Assembly: GCF_014131695.1 (NCBI RefSeq) | Contig: NZ_CP036346.1 | Location: 868,001-932,000 of the forward strand | Direction: 5' to 3' | Length of the DNA: 64,000 bases | Origin: Thomasclavelia ramosa DSM 1402 | Lineage (GTDB): Bacteria; Bacillota_I; Bacilli_A; Erysipelotrichales; Coprobacillaceae | Shown here: in pieces, positions 25,868 through 33,877 of the stretch | How the letters are laid out: each line of letters opens with the position of its first letter | Position numbering within the stretch: position 1 is the first letter of the stretch | Notes under the pieces: generated by a model | Databases searched by the model: none | Told to the model about the DNA's origin: nothing | What the model saw: only the letters and a program-made list of their open reading frames with translations | Position numbers and translations under genes: made by a program

Positions 25868-26548
25868 ATGGAATTTATTATTGATACTGTGAATTTAGAG
25901 GAAATTAAAGATGCTATAGATCATATGCCGATCGTAGGGGTGACAAGCAACCCTTCTATTGTAAAAGTAACTGCACCAGAAAACTTCTTTGATCACATGA
26001 GAAAAGTAAGGGATATTATTGGAAAAGATAGAAGCTTACATGTTCAAGTGATTTCTAAAAATTGTGATGAGATGGTTAATGAAGCACATCGAATTTTAAA
26101 GGAAATTGATAATCGAGTTTATGTGAAGATTCCTGTATCATATGAAGGAATCAAAGCTATCAAGATTTTAAAAGCAGAAGGCATCAATGTTACAGCAACT
26201 GCTGTTTACGACCTGATGCAGGCATATATGGCATTGGCAGCCGGGGCTGATTATATTGCTCCATATGTTAATCGAATTGGGAACCTTGGTAGTGATCCGT
26301 TTGAATTAATCAATGAGTTGTCAAATCGAATCGTGATGGATGATTATGATTGTAAGATTTTAGCAGCCAGTTTCAAAGGTGTCCAGCAAGTAAGAGATTC
26401 TTTTAATAGTGGAGCCCAAGCAATTACAGCACCAGTCAGTGTTCTAAAAGCGATTTTTAATAATCCAAATATTGAAAAAGCTGTAGATGATTTTAATCAA
26501 GACTGGTATAGTGTTTATGGAGAAAATAAAGGAATTTGTGATTTATAA
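25868..26548 (+). CDS. fsa: Fructose-6-phosphate aldolase/transaldolase-like protein (FSA family)
   Basis: 226 residues with ribosome site AAGGAG. It is a short transaldolase with the FSA/TalC pattern: MEFIIDTVNLEEI, GVTSNPSI, the Schiff-base lysine K87 in VYVKIPV, TATAVYDLMQAYMAL, YIAPYVNRI and ILAASFK. It splits a ketose phosphate into a three-carbon ketone and glyceraldehyde 3-phosphate, or the reverse. Placement after a glycyl radical dehydratase and activase suggests it cleaves a deoxy-ketose phosphate made by the dehydratase (inference). It ends the operon at a strong terminator, right beside the invertible segment. Confidence 0.9.
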   Translation: MEFIIDTVNLEEIKDAIDHMPIVGVTSNPSIVKVTAPENFFDHMRKVRDIIGKDRSLHVQVISKNCDEMVNEAHRILKEIDNRVYVKIPVSYEGIKAIKILKAEGINVTATAVYDLMQAYMALAAGADYIAPYVNRIGNLGSDPFELINELSNRIVMDDYDCKILAASFKGVQQVRDSFNSGAQAITAPVSVLKAIFNNPNIEKAVDDFNQDWYSVYGENKGICDL

Positions 26549-26582
26549 ACATCCTTGAATAAATAGGAAAATATACATATAG

Positions 26583-26631
26583 AAAAAGCGCTCAATTATA
26601 GTGAATTACTATAGATAAGCGCTTTTTTTAT
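26583..26631 (+). terminator. Terminator of the glycyl radical enzyme operon
   Basis: AAAAGCGCT near 26585-26592 pairs with AGCGCTTTT at 26618-26626, with an inner TATAGT/ACTATA stem, then a T run. It also insulates the invertible segment from upstream transcription. Confidence 0.88.
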
Positions 26632-26658
26632 TTTTCGCAGAACACTATATTCTACGAA
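26632..26658 (+). repeat. Left inverted repeat of the putative invertible promoter (27 bp)
   Basis: It begins TTTTCGCAGAACACTATATT and ends CTACGAA, and is the exact reverse complement of 26989-27015. Perfect identity stops at both ends, so this is a defined recombination site. Confidence 0.9.
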
Positions 26659-26956
26659 AAAATCAGAATCTTAAAAGAATATCAATTTATTATTGCTATC
26701 TCAAAAAGAATAAATATTTCATTTATCGTTAATTTTGGATAAAATGATTAACACAAATAAATTTATTATGATGAAAATAAGAATTGATTAATTTTATCTA
26801 ACGATTTTCAAATATTTTTTCATTATTAATTTGTTTTTTAAACACATCGAACTATAAAAACATTAGTTATTTACTGTTAAAATCATCGGATAAAACAGAC
26901 TATTATCTTAATAGCTCAAATACCTGATAATTACTGTCAATTCGTCGCTTTTTTAT

Positions 26957-26984
26957 TTGAAACAACAACAATTTATGATATAAT
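26957..26984 (+). promoter_or_regulatory. Capsule operon promoter inside the invertible segment
   Basis: TTGAAA (26957-26962), 16-bp spacer, TATAAT (26979-26984). The start of transcription is expected near 26991, in the right inverted repeat. Confidence 0.75.
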
Positions 26985-26988
26985 TCGG

Positions 26989-27015
26989 TTCGTAGAATAT
27001 AGTGTTCTGCGAAAA
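26989..27015 (-). repeat. Right inverted repeat of the putative invertible promoter (27 bp)
   Basis: It begins TTCGTAGAATATAGTG and ends TTCTGCGAAAA. Exact reverse complement of 26632-26658, placed 20 bp upstream of the first capsule gene start. Confidence 0.9.
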
Positions 27016-27035
27016 TGGAAGGGTTGGAGGTAACA

Positions 27036-27527
27036 ATGTATTGGTACGTAGCCAGATTCAAAACTGGTAGAACTAAAAAACTTGTTAGTACTTTAAACAA
27101 ACAAGTGAACATGAATGCCTTTATACCGAAAAGTGAAAGATGTTTTGGTAGAGGGGAAACAGCTGAGTTTATAGTTAAGGAAATATATCCTGACTATGTA
27201 TTTATCAAGAGTGATCTTGATCAAGAAGCTTTTGATGAACAATTTAAAGAGTATTTTAAAACGATTAATGGATTAGTAGATTTACTTGAGTATAAAGATA
27301 CATATCCATTAACTAGTGAAGAGCAGTCTTTACTAGTTAAGTTATTAGATAATACTGATACGATCAAACATACAAAAGGAGTTATAGTGGATCGAAGATT
27401 CGTTCCCACTGATGGTCCTTTAGTAGGTTTAGAAGATATGATCAAAAAAGTTGATAAATATAGAAGATTTGCAACATTAGATACAGAAATTCTTACTGGA
27501 AAACTACTTGTTGCGATTGATTATTAA
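27036..27527 (+). CDS. NusG/LoaP-like transcription antiterminator, first copy
   Basis: 163 residues; GGAGGTAACAATG fixes the start at 27036, not the ATG-like codon at 27015. The N-terminal NGN domain shows WYVARFKTGRTKKLV, then AFIPKSE, and YPDYVFIKSDL. The C-terminal part (KGVIVDRRFVPTDGPLVGLE) is a KOW-like domain. Specialised NusG paralogues at the head of polysaccharide operons (LoaP in Bacillota, UpxY in Bacteroides) ride on RNA polymerase and allow reading through terminators over long distances. It is the first gene after the invertible promoter and should act on the leader downstream. Confidence 0.88.
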   Translation: MYWYVARFKTGRTKKLVSTLNKQVNMNAFIPKSERCFGRGETAEFIVKEIYPDYVFIKSDLDQEAFDEQFKEYFKTINGLVDLLEYKDTYPLTSEEQSLLVKLLDNTDTIKHTKGVIVDRRFVPTDGPLVGLEDMIKKVDKYRRFATLDTEILTGKLLVAIDY

Positions 27528-27528
27528 G

Positions 27529-28026
27529 ATGAACTGGTATGTCTTATATGTATTCAGTAATAAAACTAATAAAATACTATCTAATTTGAATCAAAGAAAA
27601 GAACTTACTGCCTTTATTCCTAAAACTGAAGTATTTCATAGGCAAGCAAAGAAAAAGACTACTAAAGATATGTTTGATAACTATATCTTTGTAAAGTCAG
27701 ATTTAAAACAAAATGATTTTAATGATCTTTTATTGTCTATGAAAGATAAGAATGATGGACTGATTAAACAATTAGAGAATGCTGAAGTATCTGCTTTAAG
27801 AGAAAAAGAAATAGAGTTCTTTAATAATGTATTAGATAAAGATAATGTCGCTAGAGTATCTGTTGGTTACCAAGAAGAGGGTAAGACGATTATAACAGAA
27901 GGTCCCCTACTACATTATCAAGATTATATCGTTAGAGTCATGAAACATCATTGTACAGCACAACTAGATTTACCTTTCTTTGATAGAAAGATTATTCTAG
28001 GAGTTGAACTTATAAGCAAGAATTAA
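27529..28026 (+). CDS. NusG/LoaP-like transcription antiterminator, second copy
   Basis: 165 residues from ATG 27529, one base after the first copy's stop; the frame is open from 27508. The NGN pattern is NWYVLYVFSNKTNKIL, AFIPKTEVF and FDNYIFVKSDL; the C-terminal part (GKTIITEGPLLHYQDYIVRV) is KOW-like. It is clearly homologous to the first copy but diverged, so an old duplication or a heterodimeric pair is possible. Two adjacent NusG paralogues are unusual. The noncoding leader with a hairpin and terminator starts right behind it. Confidence 0.86.
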   Translation: MNWYVLYVFSNKTNKILSNLNQRKELTAFIPKTEVFHRQAKKKTTKDMFDNYIFVKSDLKQNDFNDLLLSMKDKNDGLIKQLENAEVSALREKEIEFFNNVLDKDNVARVSVGYQEEGKTIITEGPLLHYQDYIVRVMKHHCTAQLDLPFFDRKIILGVELISKN

Positions 28027-28084
28027 CTGTTACTCAGGTTAACTTGATAACACATTAGTTCTGAACATAAAGTCTAGATTATTT

Positions 28085-28114
28085 GGGGTAAGGGGGAATT
28101 GTATCTTCTACCTC
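28085..28114 (+). promoter_or_regulatory. Leader RNA hairpin, candidate LoaP recognition element
   Basis: GGGGTA-GGGG (28085-28095, one bulged A) pairs with TCTTCTACCTC (28104-28114), several pairs being G-T. It lies between the antiterminator genes and the terminator at 28128, where a LoaP-type loading hairpin would be expected. Function is inferred from position. Confidence 0.4.
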
Positions 28115-28127
28115 ATAAATATGACTA

Positions 28128-28152
28128 AAACAGGCGATGAACCTGTTTTTTT
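28128..28152 (+). terminator. Intrinsic terminator in the capsule leader
   Basis: AAACAGG (28128-28134) pairs with CCTGTTT (28142-28148) and continues as T. It stands inside the operon upstream of all biosynthesis genes, so it must be overridden for capsule expression, in line with the NusG-like proteins. Confidence 0.75.
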
Positions 28153-28176
28153 ATGTTCAAAAAGGAGGTATAAAGA

Positions 28177-28416
28177 GTGACTAAAATATTAGAAAAAATA
28201 GAATCAGAAGTGATATGTATTATTGATGATAAACAATACCAATATACAAATGGTAAAGAGGCTTATCAGCAATTAACAAACAACTACTCTATTACATCTA
28301 TTAAAGCTTTTAATAATCAAATCATCATAAACTTAAATCCAAAAGAGAATAACAAAGAACAAGATTGGCAAGAAGAATATAAGAAACAATTTGGTGTAGA
28401 ACCAAGTTTCTTTTAA
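28177..28416 (+). CDS. Small hypothetical capsule-locus protein
   Basis: 79 residues from GTG 28177 with GGAGG about 9 bases upstream. It is soluble and acidic, ends in QFGVEPSFF, and shows no motif I know. It is the first gene after the leader terminator and is co-transcribed with the polysaccharide genes. Confidence 0.6.
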   Translation: MTKILEKIESEVICIIDDKQYQYTNGKEAYQQLTNNYSITSIKAFNNQIIINLNPKENNKEQDWQEEYKKQFGVEPSFF

Positions 28417-28428
28417 GGGAGAGTGAAA

Positions 28429-28989
28429 ATGAATCTATTAATTATAGGAGCAGGCGGACATGGTAGATGTTGTCTAGATATAGCTAGAGATATGAATATC
28501 TTTGATAAGATATCTTTTCTTGATGATCAAAATATTAATGAAGTTATAAATGATTGTAAAATCATTGGTTCTATTGATGAAATGAGTTCTTATTATCCCG
28601 AGTATACTCATATTCATATTGCTATTGGCAATAACAGTGTTAGAAGCAAACTGCTTTTACAAGCTAAAGAAATAGGCTATTCATTGCCTATACTACAACA
28701 CTCTTCAAGTGTTGTATCAAATTATGCTTCTATTAATGAGGGAACAATTATATTTCCTCATGCAGTAATAGAACCTAATGCAACTATTGGTAAGGGATGT
28801 ATTATTACTGCAAATACAACTATTAATCATGATGCAATGATCAATGATGGCTGTCTAATATATAGCAATTCTATAATTAGACCAATGTCAGTCATAGGAA
28901 GTAACACAAGAATAGGAAGTGGATGTACGATTACTTTTGGTACAGACATAAAAGAAGAAACTGATATTAAAGATGGCTCAATAATTTGA
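28429..28989 (+). CDS. PglD/NeuD-like sugar O/N-acetyltransferase (left-handed beta-helix)
   Basis: 186 residues; AAGGGAG sets the start at ATG 28429 over the GTG at 28423. The N-terminus MNLLIIGAGGHGRCCLDI is the UDP-sugar-binding domain of PglD/NeuD. Hexapeptide repeats follow (PHAVIEPNATIGKGCIITAN, INHDAMINDGCLIY). The C-terminus stops at DIKDGSII, about 20 residues short of the usual ...GNPAKVI end. Typical members acetylate an amino-sugar nucleotide or sialic acid in glycan building. Confidence 0.85.
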   Translation: MNLLIIGAGGHGRCCLDIARDMNIFDKISFLDDQNINEVINDCKIIGSIDEMSSYYPEYTHIHIAIGNNSVRSKLLLQAKEIGYSLPILQHSSSVVSNYASINEGTIIFPHAVIEPNATIGKGCIITANTTINHDAMINDGCLIYSNSIIRPMSVIGSNTRIGSGCTITFGTDIKEETDIKDGSII

Positions 28990-29026
28990 TCATCTTTTTA
29001 ATTGAAATAAAACAGGGAGGGAAAAT

Positions 29027-30835
29027 ATGATTACTGATAAACAAAAAAAATATCTGCCCCTTAAAAGAACAATAGATGTTGTTTTAAGTGGTGGAGCTAT
29101 TGTTGTACTAAGTCCAGTATTAGGATTATTAGCGTTAGCTATAAAACTAGATTCTAAAGGACCAGTACTCTTTAAACAAAAACGTGTGGGCAAAGATAAA
29201 GAACTATTTGAAATCTATAAGTTTAGAACTATGAGAACAGACACACCTAGTGATATGCCTACTCATATGTTAAAGGATCCAGATCAATTTATTACTAAAA
29301 CAGGTAAGTTTTTAAGAAAAACATCTTTAGATGAATTACCACAAATATTCAATATCTTTACAGGAAAGATGTCCATAATAGGTCCTAGACCAGCTTTATG
29401 GAATCAAGATGACTTGATTGCAGAGAGAGATAAATATCATGCGAATGATGTAACTCCAGGATTAACTGGCTGGGCACAAATTAATGGTAGAGATGAATTA
29501 GAAATTGATGTGAAAGCTAAGTTTGATGGTGATTATGTTAATGAAATGGGCTTAAAGATGGATATCAAATGTTTCTTAGCAACTATTGGTTCAGTACTAT
29601 TAGGAGATGGTGTAGTAGAAGGTGGAACTGGTGAATTAGAAGAAACTGTTGATACACAAATAGTAGATCCTGAAAAGATTGAAAAAGAAGCAAAGATTGG
29701 TGCTACAGTAGTTGGTACTGCAGGAGCAGTAGGTCTTACTGGTTTGGGACTTGTTTGTAAACATATTAAGAATAAAGATGGTAAGAAAGATAAGAAATCT
29801 CATAAAGGATTATTATTAGGTTCATTAGCATTCGGATATACAGTATATACTGCATACATTAATGTAAAAAGAAAAGTACAGTTACAAGATAACTTTATTA
29901 ATGAAAAAGAACCTAAATCGACTAAAGAGGATAAACATCTTCTATTAAAGAAAGTTTTAATTACTGGTGCTAATAGTTATATTGGTGAGTCAGTAGAAAA
30001 ATGGTTAAACGACTCAAATAACGAATATGAAATAGATACATTAGACATGTTAGATCCTAATTGGAAAGAGTATGACTTTTCTAAATACGATACTGTATTT
30101 CATGTTGCAGGAATAGCTCATGCTGATGTAGGAAATGTATCTGAAGAAGTAAAACAAAGATACTATAAAGTAAATACAGATTTAACAATAGACTTAGCAA
30201 ATAAGGCAAAAGAAGCTAAAGTAAAACAATTTATCTTTATGTCTTCAATGATTGTCTACAGTGGTTGTGGAACCACACACATTACAAAAGATACTAAACC
30301 TAAAGCAGAAAACTTCTATGGTGACAGTAAATTACAAGCTGATTTAAAACTACAAAAAATGAATGATGAATCTTTTAAGGTTGTAATAGTGAGACCACCA
30401 ATGATTTATGGAAAAGGTTCTAAAGGTAATTATCCACAATTAGCAAAACTAGCAGCAAAGTTACCAGTATTTCCGATTGTCAATAATAAAAGATCAATGT
30501 TACACATTGATAATTTGTGTGAATTCATTAAGTTAATGATTGATAATGAAGAATTCGGTGTATTCTTTCCACAAAATGATGAATATATAAATACATCGGA
30601 CATGGTACAAATGATAGCAAGTATTAAAGGTCACAAAATTATAATGTTACCTGGTATGTCCTTGTTTATCAAACTATTAAAAAAATTGCCTGGTAGAATT
30701 AGTACTATGTCTTCAAAAGCATTTGGCGATTCTTATTACGATATGGAAATGTCTGATATCAATTTAGATTATCAAAGTCAGACTTTTTATAAATCTATTT
30801 TAAATACAGAAGGTGATGAAAATGGAAAAATATAG
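29027..30835 (+). CDS. Phosphoglycosyl transferase fused to NAD-dependent epimerase/dehydratase
   Basis: 602 residues in two enzymes. Residues 1-200 are a monotopic phosphoglycosyl transferase: membrane-entering helix (17-40), EIYKFRTMR (62-70), catalytic D102-E103 in SLDELPQ, SIIGPRP and PGLTGWAQ. It moves a sugar phosphate onto undecaprenyl phosphate, starting the repeat unit. A linker (200-300) has two hydrophobic stretches (GATVVGTAGAVGLTGLGLVC, LLLGSLAFGYTVYTAYI). Residues from about 310 are a short-chain dehydrogenase with VLITGANSYIG, SSMIVYSG and a YxxxK active site (FYGDSKLQ). The fusion suggests the dehydrogenase prepares or modifies the first sugar at the membrane. Confidence 0.9.
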   Translation: MITDKQKKYLPLKRTIDVVLSGGAIVVLSPVLGLLALAIKLDSKGPVLFKQKRVGKDKELFEIYKFRTMRTDTPSDMPTHMLKDPDQFITKTGKFLRKTSLDELPQIFNIFTGKMSIIGPRPALWNQDDLIAERDKYHANDVTPGLTGWAQINGRDELEIDVKAKFDGDYVNEMGLKMDIKCFLATIGSVLLGDGVVEGGTGELEETVDTQIVDPEKIEKEAKIGATVVGTAGAVGLTGLGLVCKHIKNKDGKKDKKSHKGLLLGSLAFGYTVYTAYINVKRKVQLQDNFINEKEPKSTKEDKHLLLKKVLITGANSYIGESVEKWLNDSNNEYEIDTLDMLDPNWKEYDFSKYDTVFHVAGIAHADVGNVSEEVKQRYYKVNTDLTIDLANKAKEAKVKQFIFMSSMIVYSGCGTTHITKDTKPKAENFYGDSKLQADLKLQKMNDESFKVVIVRPPMIYGKGSKGNYPQLAKLAAKLPVFPIVNNKRSMLHIDNLCEFIKLMIDNEEFGVFFPQNDEYINTSDMVQMIASIKGHKIIMLPGMSLFIKLLKKLPGRISTMSSKAFGDSYYDMEMSDINLDYQSQTFYKSILNTEGDENGKI

Positions 30836-31649
30836 TGTTTTAATGTCCGTATATATAAAAGAAAAACCAGAGTTTTTAGAAAAAAGTATAGATAGTATGA
30901 TTAACCAAACGGTTAAACCAGATGAAATAGTTATTGTTAAAGATGGACCTTTGACTAGTGATTTGGATTTGGTAATTAAGTTTTATAATGAAAAATATCC
31001 TAACATTTTTAAAATATTAGCATTGGAAAAAAATGGTGGATTAGGAAATGCATTAAATGAGGGGTTGAAAATTTGTAAAAATAACCTTGTTGCAAGAATG
31101 GATTCTGATGATATTTCCTTTCAAAATAGATGTGAATTACAATTAAAAAGATTCGAAAAAAAGGAAGACTTAGCTATATTAGGTGGTCAAATAATTGAGT
31201 TTAGTAAGACAGTTACTAATACAGGTAAAATGAGAGTAGTTCCATGTTCAAATGATGAAATTACGAAATTTAGTCATAAAAGAAGTCCATTTAATCATCC
31301 TACTGTAATGTATAAAAAAGATATAATTATGACATTTGGGGGCTATCCAACGGTTAAAAGAAAAGAGGATCTTGGATTATTTGTTCGATTGGCAAATTCT
31401 AATTTATTATGTGAAAATTTAAATGAATGTTTGTTATATTATCGGACAAATAATGATAATTTAAAACGAAGAAAATCATTTGTTAATTGTAAAGAGTATA
31501 TTGATATTATGCATAGATTTTATAAAGAAGGAATTATTAACATTTTTGATATGACTTATATTGTGTTAGGACAACTATCTTTATATTGCTTTCCGTCGAC
31601 AATAGTTAAATTATTAAGTGAAAAAATATTAAGAAAAAGTAAACATTAA
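30822..31649 (+). CDS. Family 2 glycosyltransferase
   Basis: 275 residues; AGAAGG spaced 8 bases before ATG 30822 selects this start. The GT-A fold shows VLMSVYIKEKPEFLEKSIDS, IVIVKDGP, GLGNALNEGL and the metal-binding RMDSDD. It adds a sugar to the lipid-linked repeat unit on the cytoplasmic face. It overlaps the end of the fusion gene by 14 bases. From here to 36280 the DNA is distinctly more AT-rich, typical of variable glycan cassettes. Donor and acceptor unknown. Confidence 0.9.
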   Translation: MEKYSVLMSVYIKEKPEFLEKSIDSMINQTVKPDEIVIVKDGPLTSDLDLVIKFYNEKYPNIFKILALEKNGGLGNALNEGLKICKNNLVARMDSDDISFQNRCELQLKRFEKKEDLAILGGQIIEFSKTVTNTGKMRVVPCSNDEITKFSHKRSPFNHPTVMYKKDIIMTFGGYPTVKRKEDLGLFVRLANSNLLCENLNECLLYYRTNNDNLKRRKSFVNCKEYIDIMHRFYKEGIINIFDMTYIVLGQLSLYCFPSTIVKLLSEKILRKSKH

Positions 31650-31689
31650 ATACTTGTGTTTTAAAAAAATATGAAAGGATGTGAATTTT

Positions 31690-32637
31690 TTGAACAAGCT
31701 AATAAGCGTGATAATACCTATCTATAATTCTGAGTTACATCTTAGGCATTGCCTAGACAGTATTTTAAATCAAATTTACACAAATATAGAGATAATTTTA
31801 GTTAATGATGGTTCGACAGACAATTCATTAAGTATTTGTGAAGAGTATAAACATCAAGATGAAAGATTTAAACTGATTAATATTAATAATTCTGGTGCAA
31901 GTCATGCACGAAATATTGGATTATCTAAGGCTAAAGGACAATATGTTTCATTTATCGATTCTGATGATATGATTGATAAAAATATGTTTCATGATATGTT
32001 AGGGTTAATTGAAATACATAAAGCGGACATGGCGGAATGTGAAATAAAATATGTTCGAAATCATAAAACCAATAAAATTAATAATATTGAAGAAATTAAA
32101 TTAATGAACAAAGATGATATGTTGAATAGATTCTTTCGAACTTCAGGTGAAAAAGATACTCATACATTGTGTAACAAACTAATAAATATTGATATATTGG
32201 ATGATTTCAAATTAATTGAAGGATATATGAATGAAGATGTTAAAGGTGTTTATGACATTATAAAAAAATGCAATAAATGTATATATACTTCTAATAAATA
32301 CTATTTATATTATAGAAATAGTAGTGGAGTAACTAATAAAAAATTTAATAAAAAACATTTAGATTTACTATATATGTGGGATTTAGTTGTAAAAGAAGTA
32401 GCAATTGATTTTCCAACTTATTATCAATACGCCATTATAAATCGTAAAAGAGCATATTTTACATTATATTTAAAAATGATAAGAAATGGATACAATAAAA
32501 ACGATATATACATGTGTAAGACAAAAATTAAATTAGAAAAAAAGGTTTTGGACTATTATCCTGAGTTAATAAAGTGGAAAATAGCATTTAGTAGAAAAAT
32601 TTTATTGTACTTAATATATATTTTTAGAAAGGAATAG
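31690..32637 (+). CDS. Family 2 glycosyltransferase
   Basis: About 315 residues. AAAGGAT at 31674-31680 fits TTG 31690 better than GTG 31681, which it abuts. The GT2 core reads SVIIPIYNSELHLRHCLDS, ILVNDGSTDNS and the metal motif FIDSDDMID. The C-terminal half is basic and helix-rich, as usual in CPS-type transferases. Specificity unknown. Confidence 0.9.
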   Translation: MNKLISVIIPIYNSELHLRHCLDSILNQIYTNIEIILVNDGSTDNSLSICEEYKHQDERFKLININNSGASHARNIGLSKAKGQYVSFIDSDDMIDKNMFHDMLGLIEIHKADMAECEIKYVRNHKTNKINNIEEIKLMNKDDMLNRFFRTSGEKDTHTLCNKLINIDILDDFKLIEGYMNEDVKGVYDIIKKCNKCIYTSNKYYLYYRNSSGVTNKKFNKKHLDLLYMWDLVVKEVAIDFPTYYQYAIINRKRAYFTLYLKMIRNGYNKNDIYMCKTKIKLEKKVLDYYPELIKWKIAFSRKILLYLIYIFRKE

Positions 32638-32641
32638 TTTA

Positions 32642-33877
32642 ATGTTAAAAATATCGAGAAGCCAGATTAAAAAAATGATATTATATTTGATAATAGTAAT
32701 CTTTGTGTTTTGCTCTGATGATTCACTAATTTTTGGGACAAACCAAAATACAGTATTTGTTAATATTAAGTACTTTTTATTTGCGATAGTATATATTTTT
32801 TTAATAATAAAAAATTATAGTTTGAAAAATACTTATAATAAAAAAGATTTCATTTACTTGATTACATTTGTACTAGTAATAATATGTAGTATGTTGTTTA
32901 ATGCAGATTTTCGTTTTGGATATATTCAAAAAGTGTTAGTAATAGTAGCAAGTTATATTTTTTGTAAGAGATATTCTTTGCAAACATTTTCTGCTATATT
33001 TAATAAAATTATGTCATTTGTTACTGTTTTTTCGCTTGTTTATGAGGCGGCGTATATTCTATTGCCCCAATTATCTAAAATATTTATATTAACAAATATT
33101 GGGGGACAAAGATTCTATACTTGGCTTGTTTGTAGTTTGCCTATAGAACCAGGTGGAATAATTAGAAATTTTGGATTTGCTAGAGAACCTGGAGTATTTG
33201 CAATTTACATTATTATTGCTTTGATATTTGAAACTTTTATAAATGAAAATAGTTCGGTGAAAAGAATAATTATATTTACTATTACATTAATAACTACATT
33301 TTCTACAACTGGATTTATTGCATTTGGATTCTATCTTATTGCTATCCTTTTTAATAGTAGCAATACAAAAAGCAAAGCGGGTCTTAATCAAAATATCAAA
33401 ATAATGTTATTATTGGTAATATTTGTAGTATTCTTTGTATCATTTAATAATGACTTTTTATCAGGAGGTGCATATGGTGCTATATTTGGTAAAATGAATT
33501 CAGATAATATATCTTTCAATTCTAGAGTTGCTTCATTAATTAGTAATACTAATATAGGATGTAAAAATATACTGGTTGGTAAAGGATTATCTTATGTAGA
33601 ATTAAATTTTTCTGTGATAACAAAAGAATTATTGGGAATTAGTTTAATTCATAATGCAAATACCTGGTTTATTCATTTTGCACAATTTGGGTTAATTTTA
33701 TTTTTGACACAATTTGTCCTACTGTATCGAACAATGAAAAACCTTTTTAAATCTAAACTTTTAGTAATTCTATGTATGATAATATATATTGTTGTTTGTA
33801 TGGGACAGTCAATGTGTATGTCACCTATTTTTTATATAATGTTATTTTTAAGAAATGAGAGGCTTGGATATGAGTAA
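32642..33877 (+). CDS. O-antigen/capsule polymerase (Wzy-like)
   Basis: 411 residues, almost entirely hydrophobic, with ten or more predicted spans and one larger external loop around 160-185 holding GGIIRNFGFAREPGVFA; an Arg-rich loop of this type is a mark of Wzy polymerases. A second loop near 305-330 has NSRVASL. It would polymerise repeat units on the outer face of the membrane. Family identity rests on topology, the loop and gene context, since Wzy sequences diverge widely. Confidence 0.8.
   Translation: MLKISRSQIKKMILYLIIVIFVFCSDDSLIFGTNQNTVFVNIKYFLFAIVYIFLIIKNYSLKNTYNKKDFIYLITFVLVIICSMLFNADFRFGYIQKVLVIVASYIFCKRYSLQTFSAIFNKIMSFVTVFSLVYEAAYILLPQLSKIFILTNIGGQRFYTWLVCSLPIEPGGIIRNFGFAREPGVFAIYIIIALIFETFINENSSVKRIIIFTITLITTFSTTGFIAFGFYLIAILFNSSNTKSKAGLNQNIKIMLLLVIFVVFFVSFNNDFLSGGAYGAIFGKMNSDNISFNSRVASLISNTNIGCKNILVGKGLSYVELNFSVITKELLGISLIHNANTWFIHFAQFGLILFLTQFVLLYRTMKNLFKSKLLVILCMIIYIVVCMGQSMCMSPIFYIMLFLRNERLGYE

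Larger units (their letters stand above)
26632..27015. other. Putative invertible DNA segment (phase-variation switch) driving the capsule operon
   Basis: Two perfect 27-bp inverted repeats bound 330 bp of AT-rich noncoding DNA. A promoter pointing right lies just inside the right repeat, so transcription starts within the repeat and enters the first capsule gene. Inversion would point it left into the terminator at 26583, switching the operon off. No convincing second promoter was seen near the left repeat, hence a simple ON/OFF switch. No recombinase gene lies in the window, so the invertase would act in trans. This matches invertible capsule promoters of Bacteroides and switches of C. difficile in layout. 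Confidence 0.85.

Noticed and set aside
26903-27112. Minus-strand frame crossing the right inverted repeat
   Set aside because: It runs antisense to the promoter and the first NusG-like gene, has no ribosome site and no recognisable protein pattern.
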